Shown: piece after piece, positions 48,246 to 59,114 of the stretch
Numbering within the stretch: position 1 is the stretch's first letter
Layout of the letters: every line of letters begins with the position of its first letter
Source: Beta vulgaris subsp. vulgaris
Taxonomy: Eukaryota; Streptophyta; Magnoliopsida; Caryophyllales; Amaranthaceae
Direction: 5' to 3'
NCBI RefSeq assembly: GCF_026745355.1
Contig: NC_079202.1
Coordinates: forward strand, 25,255,623-25,319,622
DNA length: 64,000 nt
Program-made: the position numbers and the translations under genes
The notes under the pieces: model-generated
The model's database searches: none
Seen by the model: only the letters and a program-made list of their open reading frames with translations
Told to the model about the DNA's origin: nothing

Positions 48246-49272
48246 TCTCTATTATATAAGCCAAGGGAGGAGGTGTGGTGTCCTTTTTTGAAGTGACTAG
48301 AATACCCTCTAATAATTTAAAACAATGTTTTCTTTTTATAAAAAATTGAAAAATGAGAGTCAATGAAACTTGCCATATTAGTAGGTCAAAATAGAATATG
48401 ACATACCATTAATAACTTGACAAACTAGATTGACACAATCAATTCACGAAATCAATTATCAATTAGAATCTTCAACCAAAAAAAGTTAGCAATATATCGT
48501 GATAACATAATACTACCTCTGTTTTTATTTAGTTGCAACAATTTCTACTTTTAGGTGTTTTTTATTAGTTGCAACATTTCCCTTTTTAGGAAAGCTTTTG
48601 GGATAAATTGACTATATTACCCTTACTTCACCTACTCTCCCCATTTAATTACAATACTAGTAGCAAGGGCAAGTGGGTCAACTATACTCTCTTTTCTCAT
48701 TTATTAATGTTTGTGCAAAAAGGTGAATATTGCAACTAAATAAAAATAGAGGTAGTATTTCATATTTACAAAGTTCAAACAATATGGTTTATCAATAATT
48801 ATAATTGTTAAAGAACTATACTAAAGTCGCTGAAAAGAAATTATTAAATCATCGATCAAATTTTTCAGTGACGGTATTGAACAGTTAAAAATCATTCACC
48901 TTTAATTTAAAAAGATAATAACATCTACAAAATAACCTCAATAATTTACATCACTAACGATTTAGTGATATATTCTGAAAACATAATAATTCTTATTTAC
49001 AAAGTTCAATCAATATCGTTTTAACATTTATAATCGTTTAAAGAATTGTAACAAACTGTTGACAAGGAATTATTGAATCATCGATCAAAGTTTTCAGTGA
49101 CGGTATTAAACAGTTAAAAATCGGGCAACTTCGATTTTAAAAAATAATTTCTATAAAGAACCTCGATAATTAAAATTATTACCAAAATAATTTCAGATTG
49201 AAAAAATATGCTCATTCGTACATATAACTACATAAGGTTGTTGACGCACGCATCGCGTGCATATACAACTAG
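48246..49272 (+). mobile_element. Non-autonomous Helitron (1027 bp)
   Basis: It begins TCTCTATTATATAAGCC after an A (48245) and ends with the perfect hairpin GCACGC-ATC-GCGTGC (49246-49260) followed by CTAG and then T (49273). Helitrons start TC, end CTRR after a hairpin, and insert between A and T, all seen here. It has no Rep/helicase gene. Inside are repeated words such as ATCATCGATCAAA with TTTTCAGTGACGGTATT, and a Stowaway at 48513. Confidence 0.82.
48513..48755. mobile_element. Stowaway MITE (243 bp) nested in the Helitron
   Basis: Ends CTACCTCTGTTTTT and AAAAATAGAGGTAG are flanked by TA at 48511-48512 and 48756-48757. Inner arms repeat ATTTAGTTGCAAC and its complement. Confidence 0.9.
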
Positions 49273-50822
49273 TATAAATAGTTGTGAGTGAATCTCCCTA
49301 CCTCTTGGTGGTGTTTCTGTATCCAAGGTTCTTTTCTATTAATTTTTGGTGGTGTTTTTGTATCTAGAAATTGTAGAGTTGTATCATTGGAGTTTGCCGA
49401 CTCACATGGTGTTTTTGCCTAATTTTATCCTACCCTACCTAGTACGGTGTCGGCCTTAACTAATCGACAATGGACTTTCAGCAACTCCCCCCATATCGCA
49501 TATTATAACGTTATCCGGCCATCTTGAGAGTGATGGTAACATGAGATTTAATATTCAACACAATGGTAAGATGAAAAGATTTGTCAGACATGGTGGACAA
49601 ATAGAATAAGAGAGAAGAAAGAAGGTGACAAGAAGATGGTGCAACACCACAAACTGGTGGCAGTGTGGTGTCACGCTAGGGAGTGCGGCGGAAGACGAGA
49701 TAAAGAAGTTTCCCAAGGCAACTGATAACATGAAAGATTATGATCCTTGATTTGTTTGAATGAACAAAGATAAAAGATATACAACTTATAATTGCTAGTA
49801 ATTAGGCTAGAAATCGGGAAATTATCTAAAATGATTTACATTTGAATAAATCCTTGAATAAATACAAGATAATACAAAATTATGAATTTATTTAAATATA
49901 TTCTATCAGACGAGCCTTGAATTTTTACTGAGCAAACCAAAAATAGGCAAATTTGAGGAATCGAGTATTAGTATGGAACAGGAGAACAGTACGAGTATGC
50001 AATATGCAAGTGGAGAACAGTTGCATATTGCATACTCATACACAAAACACAATACCACATTTTAAGAACATCTAAAGTGAAGTAATAGTATTGTCACAGG
50101 AGTATCCAATTGCATCTCTCACAAATTAAGGACTGTTACAGGGAGAAAGGAAAGGCACCGTATACATTCTCATCACACATTGGGCTCGGAACCAACCGGA
50201 GCAGTGTCACATATGTAAGTAGATACATGCTACTGCAAATAAAAGGAGCCAAAAACTTTAGCAATAATGCATACAATCAGTAACAATTCATGCACTAGAT
50301 ACTTCTGAAAGTTGCTTTCTAAGCCTTTTTGCTGCTCATTTTCCACTCACATTAGAGATAGAACGGCCAAATAGAGGGTCCTTGTGTTCTGCATATAAGA
50401 CAAACCACCTGCTAGCGGCAATGCTTCTATTAGGGCTTCGTGACAAGCAAACATCACTGCCTCTGCAAAGTGTGAAAAACCTTTTCCAGCCAGATACTCC
50501 TGGATGAATAACAAAATCAAAGGTGGAACTAGAAAAATGGAAAATCAGTATTTCTAGTCACCTTGAGACTTCATAATTCACCCAAACATAGAGCTATCCT
50601 CATTAATGTGCGAGTATGTTATACACAAGAAAGAAGAGATAGTTTAAGGTTCACCACAACATCTCATACAGGAGCATGAATGAACCTGATATTTTGGATA
50701 TATCTGCAAAATCGTGGACGGTCATATACGTCTGGCAGAATCAGCACAGGTAAAGCAAAGTGTCAAATTGACGCCTTAGCTCCCAGGTGGAGAATAGGAT
50801 GCACTTAAATTGTAGCTTGACC
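49273..50822. other. Downstream flank and 3' UTR of the PMT28-like gene
   Basis: 50823 is the stop of the minus-strand gene, so the sequence just below it is 3' UTR. How far it extends is not clear. 49300-49370 has two diverged copies of a TTGGTGGTGTTTTTGTATC unit. A 17-bp stem-loop lies at 49993-50037. No other gene was recognised. Confidence 0.45.
49993..50037. repeat. Perfect 17-bp stem-loop
   Basis: GAGTATGCAATATGCAA at 49993-50009 is the exact complement of 50021-50037 with an 11-nt loop. GGAGAACAG occurs just before it and again in the loop. It lies about 0.8 kb beyond the stop codon of the PMT28-like gene. It is too short for a typical plant microRNA precursor. Confidence 0.7.
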
Positions 50823-53800
50823 TCAAGGCCTCCAAATTGTTTTCTGAGCCACAAGAATGCCCTCCTTATCCTGAGCAAACGTCATGTGGATATCCCAGTT
50901 CAAACTTCTAAATATTCTTTCGAGGGATTCCAGTATCACAGCCTTATCACGCACAATTACCCAACCTCTGGGACGCAATATGCGATCCATCTCAACAACT
51001 ATTGCCACTGGTTGGTTACATCTAAAACAGAAATCAGAGGGGTACACTTATTAGAGAGCTAGGCAGCAAATATATGTATAATTGTTGTTTCAGGGGATGA
51101 AACAATGGAGAGAGGCAGAGAGACAACCCTACCTACTTTTTAGTCGTGAAAAGAGATGATCTGCATGCAACAGATCATATGACCTTGGATAAGTACCAAA
51201 AGATTCACACCAATCATGATAAATGCCAAAGAGACCACGTTCATAGATAAGAGGAAGTGTATTTGGAGCATGAACAGGGACTACATTCATGACCCAGACA
51301 TTTTGTTCTGAAAGAGCAGCCGCAAACCTGTAGCATATAGCATTCACAAATCCACGGTTCGGCAAATGAATACATGGAAAAAACAATAACAAAAAAATAT
51401 TAGCACTTGAATAGATATTCTCTTTCTAGAGCATATTCCTAACAGATTAGCTCAAGAAAAACATACCCCCCATAAATGGCTTTCATATCCATCACATTTC
51501 GGATATTTGTCCAATCAATACCCATTCCAGTGAGATAGGACTTGTCAACTATAGCCTTCCAGTGCTTTGTGTCTGCCTTTACTTTCTCCTTGTCGCTCAA
51601 CCAGTCAGGATAACTTTCAAGCCTTTTGGGCCATTCTGCAGGCCACTCGGTCCCATGCTGCTCAATTGCAGTGGGTATAAGGTCCAAACAATGTCTAATT
51701 GGAATATACCTGTTTTAATCACAACTTTACAATCAAGAAAACATAACATAAACAGAGCATGATGATTTAAAGTGAGATTCCTAATATATATCTAGTATCC
51801 AAGCACTGAAAGAATAAAAGGCAATCAGCATATTCCAGCTTTTCTTGAAGAGTGGAACCACGCTGAAAATTATCTGCATAATGATAAGGACACAAGCTGT
51901 GGAATTCCTTGGACTAGAATTGCCCTGGAAAGTGCATGATTTTTCAGTAAAATGAGTAGAAAGCTAGACTTTGAAAATGAGCAAATCTCCTGAACAGCAT
52001 CAGAATCAATGATACAAACTTCTTTTCAGAATGCAGAACATAAATTACTACTCTTCAAGGTTAAACGGTTTGTCATTGATGCGGATTCAGAGGCACCAAC
52101 TCAAGATGAACCAATCACATTGATCATGGAGCATATGGGGTTCAACTTGTTGGCATGAAATCAAGGTTTTGTCACTTGTGTTACTTGGCTTGAGGAGGAA
52201 GCTATTTAGCATTCTAATTAGTTATTTTATTTCATGTCTAATGATTAGTTAAAATGTTAGTTAAAGTAGTTTTGTTTTTATTAATAATTGAGTTGTAAAA
52301 GTGCCAAAAATCTTATTATAATTTTGGTTACTCAAGCTCCAAGTAGGACGAGTTGTCATGAGTTGTAATTAGGTAAGTTGAGAAAGAACCTTTCCTCATT
52401 TATGCTTAGAGTAGGCGGAAGACAAGAAATAATCTCCTTGTTAAGCGTCGTGTGTTTTGGGTGTATTTTAAGAAAGATTTGCATATCTTGTCTAAATCTA
52501 GTCTTTTCCTTATTTTTAGGTTAGATTCTAGGCTTGCTTTTAGGGGAATGTTTCCCTCTTTTTCTCTCTTGTATTCTTTAACATGTTGGGTGCTTGGAGA
52601 GCAAGTTTAGTCTTGCTAGCTTATAAATAAACATCTAACCACATTACAAGGGTTAGAGTGATTTTATGATAAACATTGTGTTATTGTTTGTGAGTTAATT
52701 CATAAGCTTTGATCTTCATTAATTGATATTCAGGAGTGTTCATTAATTAGTGTTAAACAACTTAATTCCGGGGGTGGTTTGAGTGTGTTTAAGATTCTTT
52801 GTTGAGAGTTCAGGAGTTATCACTTAACATTGAAATATCCGGATACATGTATTCTTATTTTTGGACTTAGGGTTTTTTTTTTACATTAAGTGGCGTTTTT
52901 CCTTTATCTCTAAGCTTCCTTAGCTTGGTGAGGCCAGAATGTCTATACTCTTCAAAGATCCAAGGTAATTCGTTCTAAAGTTACAATTTTTCTTGCAAAG
53001 TTGTAATATTTACGTGGGGTTTGTGGTGTTAAGGGTGCTCTTTTTGCTTCGTGTGTGTAGTGTTGTTGGAATCTTTGTTGTTAATTAGTCAATATGTCAT
53101 CTAATACGGAAATGTTAACTAAAGCTATTGCGGATCTTGATAAACAGCAATTTGATTTTCAACTTAGTTTAATGCTAATGTTAGTAACATGAATAGGTTT
53201 GAAACTCATATGGATGCTATTGTTTCTATTATTACTAAGACGCTAGATAAAAATAGTTTTGAGCATGTTGGCGGTTGGATGATGAGCATTCTATTAGGGT
53301 TGTAAAACCTACCTATGATGATGATTGAGGGTTAAAGTTGGATGATTACGAATTCAAGTTCTGAAGATTTGCTTGAGTGGATTAAACAACTTAAGAAAGT
53401 ATGTGATGATAGAGGTTTTGATGACCAAAAGAGGTTCAAGATTGCTTATGTTAGACTCACGAAATATGCAGGTATTTGGCTCAAAACTTGAAGGCTAAAC
53501 GTGCTAGAAAAGAGATGCAGAAGCTTAGTTGTCGGACTAATTTGAAGAAGAAGCTTAAGAAAAGTTCTTGCCTATTTATTTTGAACAAAGGCAATACTTG
53601 AGATTGACTACATTGAGTTAAGACACGTTGAATGTGCACGAGTTCACAATTGAATTAGAAAAATTATGCCTTGTTTGTGACTTGGAGGAGAAAGGCAATC
53701 ACGATTGTTTCATGAGGAGAGAGAAGTTCAGTAGAAGGGAGGCAGGATAGCATATGAGATTTGAGATGACACGGGTTTACTTAGAATTTGGAATTCTATT

Positions 53801-56800
53801 CTTAATGTTTCCAGAACACTTAGATTCAGTCAATTCTGGAATTACAAATGGAATGCTAGACCCCAAACCATAACGGCACTTGGTAATATTGATTATGATA
53901 TCGATGTACGAAAAAAATTATAGATGAATGGTAAGTCCAAATAGTTTTGCAAACAAAGTAGGCATGGCATACCAGGCTGCATCTGGATTCTCGCTCTCCT
54001 TGCATAAAGGAGGATTCTTCTTCCTACGTAGTTCATAAATAGAATTTGAATCTGCCTTTTGATAAATTTTGACACCAACTTCAGCGACTTCGTCTGTTTT
54101 ATCAGCAAGGACATTCCAACAGATAGCTGCTGTCAATGAAGTCATGGCTGGCAAGAAGAATCAAAGGGTAAATATCATCAGTACCTTTCGCCACTATGAT
54201 AAGAGAGAATCATGACTGACACTAGGCTGGAGAAAACAACAATGCAAAGCAACAGCGTTCAATGAGATGGAGCACCACATTGACTTTACAAGGAAGACCT
54301 AGATGAGTTGGAGCTACAGATAGACTGACTATCTAAAGGCACTCAGCTTTTAAATTCTCAGTAAGTGCAAGGCAAAAGAATATTTTGAAAAAAAATAAAA
54401 GCAGTCATTTTTGGAAAAAAAAAAAACAAAAATTGTATGCCATGAGTACAATAAAAGGGAAGAGCCAAAGAGACAAGGGCATGCATCCAACTTTTGTTTA
54501 GCCTATTAGAGAACATTACGAATGAAGACAATTAAACAGAGTCTCAGTCTCAGGGTCCAGATTATTAGCAACAACAATTTTGTCAGTGATAAAAGTGGGC
54601 TTCAAAAAGCCGAAGAGATGTATGAAAAATAGAAAGTAAAGACAATTTTGTTACAAATAAAGCTATTTCCATTGATTGCTTCACATAAAAAATGATTCTA
54701 TCTTCAATCACTAACAAAGAAGAGATTAAATTAGACCAGGCCAAACCTTCTTCCTTTTCAATGCTGCTATGCTTTTCTGACAAAACAAAGTATCCACCTG
54801 GTCGCAAAATTCTATTCAATTCAAGAAGCTTCTTGCCCCCTGAAAGAATACAAACAAGGAACATATAACAAAGTAACAAAGATATCAGCTTAAGCAGTTC
54901 AAAGGCGCGTATTAAATAACCAGAATACCATTAGATTGCCAATGCATGTTGCATCCACCACAGTGAATGGCGTCAAAAGAAGAGCTGGGGAGTGGAAGTC
55001 TTCTATTTGCAAATGGGCTGACAATTGCAGGAAATCCACGCTCAATTGCGATTTGTGCCAAGTCCACCAGGTCATTATTCAATCCTAGTGATAAAGTTAG
55101 CACACTTTTGTCAAAGAGAGATGCTGTGAAACTTGAGTCGATGACTCCAATGTCTAGCACCACACGGACATTCTTTCCCCATTCAATATCTGGTACCATC
55201 TAACAGAACCATCAAGTGGGAGATCAAGATATAAGGCAGTGTAGTTACTACAAAGAACAAGATCACTTAATAGAAGCAAGTGACTTGAAAAAAAAACTAA
55301 ATTAAGAAATATTTAAGCTTTACATCTTTACACATCTATATAAGACATCAAACTCCGCATTCGATAATCTCACACATTTAATTGGTGCTGAAAGTGTGTC
55401 AAATACTTAACTCATCAAACATTGAAAGTTTAAAAGTTAACTTGATTTATAAGTCTGATTTGTTATCCTACACAGAATTTTAAAGAAAAACTGATTCTAA
55501 TAATCTCAACTTCCACTGATTTTTCAAGATAAACTTTGGATTATAAAAGAATAACCCCAACTATTGTAGGACCTCCTCAAAATAATCCAAATAGTTGTTT
55601 ATCTGCCTTCAATAATCCATTTAGGGACAATCTTATTTGGTGCAAATCCATTTAGGGTCAATGGTATATATAAATTAACGGTTTGAACTAATTTAAGAAG
55701 ACTCCTTAAAAGTTGATCAAAAGTTGGGAGTATATTAGGAAGATGGGTGAATGTTTTGACTATTTACGTCAATTTTTCCTAATTTAACTTCTCTTGTTTT
55801 CTATATAAACGCTAGATAAGAATGTGTTTCAACTAGGGGTAATTGGCATTGACGATAATTTCATACAGGCAAATGAGTGATACAAGGCAAAAATCAGTAG
55901 TTGAGTACCTCTACGATGGATTCAAGGTAGTGACCAACTCCACCAACAACGTTTGAGCGATTTTGAGGAAAGACAAGATATTCTCCGGACTGGAAGGCCC
56001 AAGTGTTAGTCTTAATATATGCAGCAAGTTTAGGATGTGCAACATTCTTGTACAATATCTGTAGGCGAAACGAACAACAACGTACAATCATAAAGGCAAT
56101 CACAATTCACAAATACAATTGAAGAAGGCAAAAAGGGTTTTTGAGTATGGAAATGGAATGGATACCTTTGTTTTGGTTTGAGACCAGTGTAAAGTAGTTT
56201 CATAACCATCGGGAGGAAGAGAGACTAAACACATTGGAGGTGTTGAAGGACAGCTCTTTTCATGATGTCGATATCTCTGAATTTTTCCTTTGGGACTTTC
56301 AATATCAATGCAAGGAATGTAATTGTGTTTACTTCTTACATTACACAATTTCCAACTGTAATGAGCCTTGGGATCAAACATTGGACCCAAATGCTTCTTC
56401 ATCGACCGAGTACCGGCTACATCATCCTCCTCGCTCTCACTAAGTTTAACATCCACCCCATTTTCCAACTCAGGATCTTCATTGACATCACCTTCACCTT
56501 CACCTTCACCTTCACCTTGAAATGCATCTTCCTTCCCATCAACCACTGATTCATTTTGATTTTCTTCATCAACCTCAGATCTTTCAGATCCTTCATCTTT
56601 TGTTTTGTTAGAATTCTGCTCACCAGTAACAGTCACATTTACATTTTTACTGGTTTTCTTGCTCAAATTACCGCGCTGCTTGTGCTTACTACGGGACATG
56701 GTTGCTGAATGAGTAGCCCTGTTTGTATGCGATTGCGAAGATGATGATGATGATGATGATGATGATGGTGTAGTTGTTGCTGCTGCTGGGTCTGCAATAT

Positions 56801-56972
56801 CACTGAAACTCTCTCTCTGAGCTGCCAAGGAATCCGGGGTTGATGAAAAGAATGACCAGACAAAAATGAAACACAAACCCAATATCACCACTGCCGTCAT
56901 CTTAGCGCATAACCCATGTGGGACTTTTGCTTGCCGACCAATCTTTGATAGAGCTGTCTTTGCTAAACCCAT
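50823..56972 (-). CDS. PMT28: Putative methyltransferase PMT28-like (Golgi, PF03141-type), complete
   Basis: Minus-strand exons: 56972-56166, 56058-55909, 55199-54929, 54839-54747, 54147-53973, 51709-51467, 51327-51133, 51021-50823. All borders are GT..AG and phases join to 710 residues, close to the 724 I recall for Arabidopsis PMT28. The start [10 protein letters not shown] matches that family rather than the in-frame ATG 33 bp upstream. Residues 25-42 form a membrane anchor (type II, Golgi). A long acidic low-complexity stalk follows, with poly-Ser (70-79) and EG repeats (153-161). [17 protein letters not shown] starts the conserved domain. [12 protein letters not shown] is the SAM-binding loop, with Val where relatives have Cys; [36 protein letters not shown] and [12 protein letters not shown] complete the family pattern. 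Relatives act in cell-wall polysaccharide methylation. The intron at 51710-53972 carries a gypsy remnant. Confidence 0.93.
52050..53790 (+). mobile_element. Ty3/gypsy 5' fragment (LTR-like plus gag) in PMT28-like intron
   Basis: From 53094 a gag-like frame ([20 protein letters not shown]) begins and continues through shifts as [23 protein letters not shown] and TKYAGIWLK, then [18 protein letters not shown] near 53650. This order matches gypsy gag. 52080-53050 upstream looks like LTR and leader sequence, with GTATTCTTTAACATG and TATAAATAAACATC, but LTR ends and a primer site were not pinned down. It is antisense to the host gene. Confidence 0.6.
55200..55908. other. Intron 2 of the PMT28-like gene, no clear features
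   Basis: AT-rich. 55560-55680 repeats AATAATCCA and CCATTTAGGG words, possibly an old repeat, but no terminal structure was found. Confidence 0.4.
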
Positions 56973-57213
56973 GTCTCTCTTTCTCTCTCCTCTTTCCTCT
57001 CTCAAGTGTTAAGTTAGTTGTGAATAAGATACCAAGAAGAGTAGGTGAGAGAACACATCCGAGTGAAGTGAACCAGCAGTACTCTGAACTGTAAAATGAA
57101 ATTACACACACAAAAAAATCAATTTTGCCACCTGAATTTATAGAAATAAAGCTCCATGAAAAACTACTACTTATGATTCAGGCTTCAGCAAAGAAAATCT
57201 ATAGGATCTAGAC

Positions 57214-57386
57214 ATATTGGCATAGACATAGCTCGGAGGTAGGAGAAAGTGAGTGATGATAGACTGCAGTTCAAAAGAAGTTTCCGGGAGGAGGGAACGG
57301 AGAAAACGCAACTTTTTTTTTTTTTTTTTTTAGGGGAAACCTTCCTAGATTTTCTGGACAATTGTAAATGGTCTAAATTTTAGTTG
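57214..57386. repeat. PMT28-like upstream segment, source of a downstream duplicate
   Basis: This 173-bp stretch, upstream of the PMT28-like start codon at 56972, recurs at 62590-62759 with a 4-bp AGCT insertion and a shorter T run. It includes a T homopolymer at 57313-57331. The region probably belongs to the promoter or 5' UTR of the gene. Confidence 0.95.
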
Positions 57387-57809
57387 AACGTATTTTTAAC
57401 AATCCGTTTTTTGTGCAACACGCCACACGGAAAGGAAACCGTGTGGCTGGCGTGACAGACAAACAAAATGGACTAATCTCAAAAGCTTGCTCGATCTTTC
57501 TCTCTCCTCGTTTATCATCAATATCATCAATATCTTTCTTTTTTTCAAAGTAAAGGAATATCATCAACTAATCTCTTGACTAGCAAGCTTCAAATATAAA
57601 TCATCAACACAGAAAAACCAAATTTCGGTCCAATTCATCTTTAATTTCACCAATTTGTGTTTAATTTCACAACAAAATCAAAAACTACAAAAAAAAAAAA
57701 AATTTGAGCATAAAACCTTCATCATCATCATCAAGAGAAGCTTCATCATCGTTAACTTCGACCGTTTCTACTCCGCCATTATCGTTTTCCAGAGCTTCTT
57801 GGAGATCAA
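57387..57809. other. Intergenic; strong hairpin at 57418-57455
   Basis: CACGCCACACGG and CCGTGTGGCTGGCGTG form a GC-rich hairpin with an 8-nt loop and a 2-base bulge (about 57420-57455), in otherwise AT-rich sequence. The remainder holds ATCATCAATATC repeats and no gene. Confidence 0.5.
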
Positions 57810-57954
57810 TGTAATAGGAGGTTCTGTTAAGAAGTTGTTAAGTCTGTTAATAAGTTGTTAGAGGTTGTTAATAAGTTCTTAAATCAAGGCTAAAGTTTGA
57901 GTTGCTCAAACTCTTGGTTGTATAATAACAGTAGCCATCCAAGCTACTGTTACA
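57810..57954 (+). repeat. Gypsy 5' LTR (145 bp)
   Basis: TG..CA ends. It contains direct repeats of TTAATAAGTTGTTA and AAGAAGTTGTTAAG type, and GTTGTATAATAACAG near its centre as a possible TATA region. Its first 40 bp match 62546-62585. Confidence 0.88.
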
Positions 57955-58099
57955 TTGGTATCAGAGCAAAGCAGTTGTTGTAGAGCTCAAATCACCATTG
58001 TTGTTCAATCACTTGCACTTCAAGTGTTTGATAGATTGCACCACTCAGATTTCAAGTTGAATCTTGCTATATCTTTGAAGATAAACTGGCTCTTGCAGT

Positions 58100-59114
58100 A
58101 ACAAGGAGGGTAGAAGTAATAGAGGAGCAGTTGAAACTGTTAGAGCAACAATTGGAATTACAATCTCTGAAGAGTTTGGAATTTCAAGAAACAATGATGA
58201 AAATGATGTCAGATTTGGGTGACAAATAAAAAGAAGCTGAGGGTTCTAGGCACTCAGAATCACCTAGACAAAATCTTGACAGTGGAGGTACTTCTACAAG
58301 AATACATGGGTATGTACCTAAACTTGAATTTCCTAAGTTCGATGGATCAAATGCAAGGATGTGGGTTAAAAAATGTAACAAATACTTTGCATTATGCAAG
58401 ATTTCTGAGGAGCAAAAAGTAGATTTAGCATGTTTGAATGTAGATGATAAGGCAGAAAATTGGGTTTCTAGTTACCTGGTTGTAAGGAAAAATGTTGGCT
58501 GGACTGAATTTGTAGTTGATTTAACTACAAGATTCAGAGATGAAGTGGGTATTAACGTAGTGGAAAAGTTTAATAAACTTGAACAAAAGGGATCTTTAGA
58601 ATCCTATATTGATGAGTTTGAAAACATAAGATCCTTGATGTTACAACAAAGCCATTTTCTCCCAGAACCTTATTTGCTGGATAGTTTCATTGGAGGATTG
58701 AAACCCACATTAAAGCCATTTGTGAGAGCCTTTAAACCTACCACTATTGCTAGTGCTGTGGAGTATGCTAGACTACAGGAGGATAATCTAGAAGCAGCAA
58801 GAGCAGCTTATAAACCTTCTTACCCAGTAACCAAAACAATAAATAAACCTCCCCTTTTGCCAACACCAAATAATTTCCAAAAACCTAACCCATCTTTTTC
58901 CACCAGGCCTCAAATTAATCTCTCACCTGCTGAAAGAAAAGAAAGACAAATGAAGGGATTGTGTTATTTTTGTGCTGAACCTTATGAAAGAGGTCACAAA
59001 TGCCAGCTTAAGCAATCTCAGTTGTTTTTGGTAGAGATTCCTAGCTGTGAAGATCGGGATGGAATTGATGATGTAGAAGTTGCAGAATTGTGGAATTTGA
59101 AGCTGAGACAGTAG
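58100..59114 (+). pseudogene. Gypsy gag
   Basis: The N-terminal part is a coiled-coil-like VEVIEEQLKLLEQQLELQ (from about 58115) and an in-frame TAA lies near 58228. KLEFPKFDGSNARMW and the following retrotransposon gag domain run to about 58800. A zinc knuckle CYFCAEPYERGHKC is at 58963-59004. The frame ends at TAG 59112-59114 and overlaps the protease frame starting at 59090. Confidence 0.85.
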
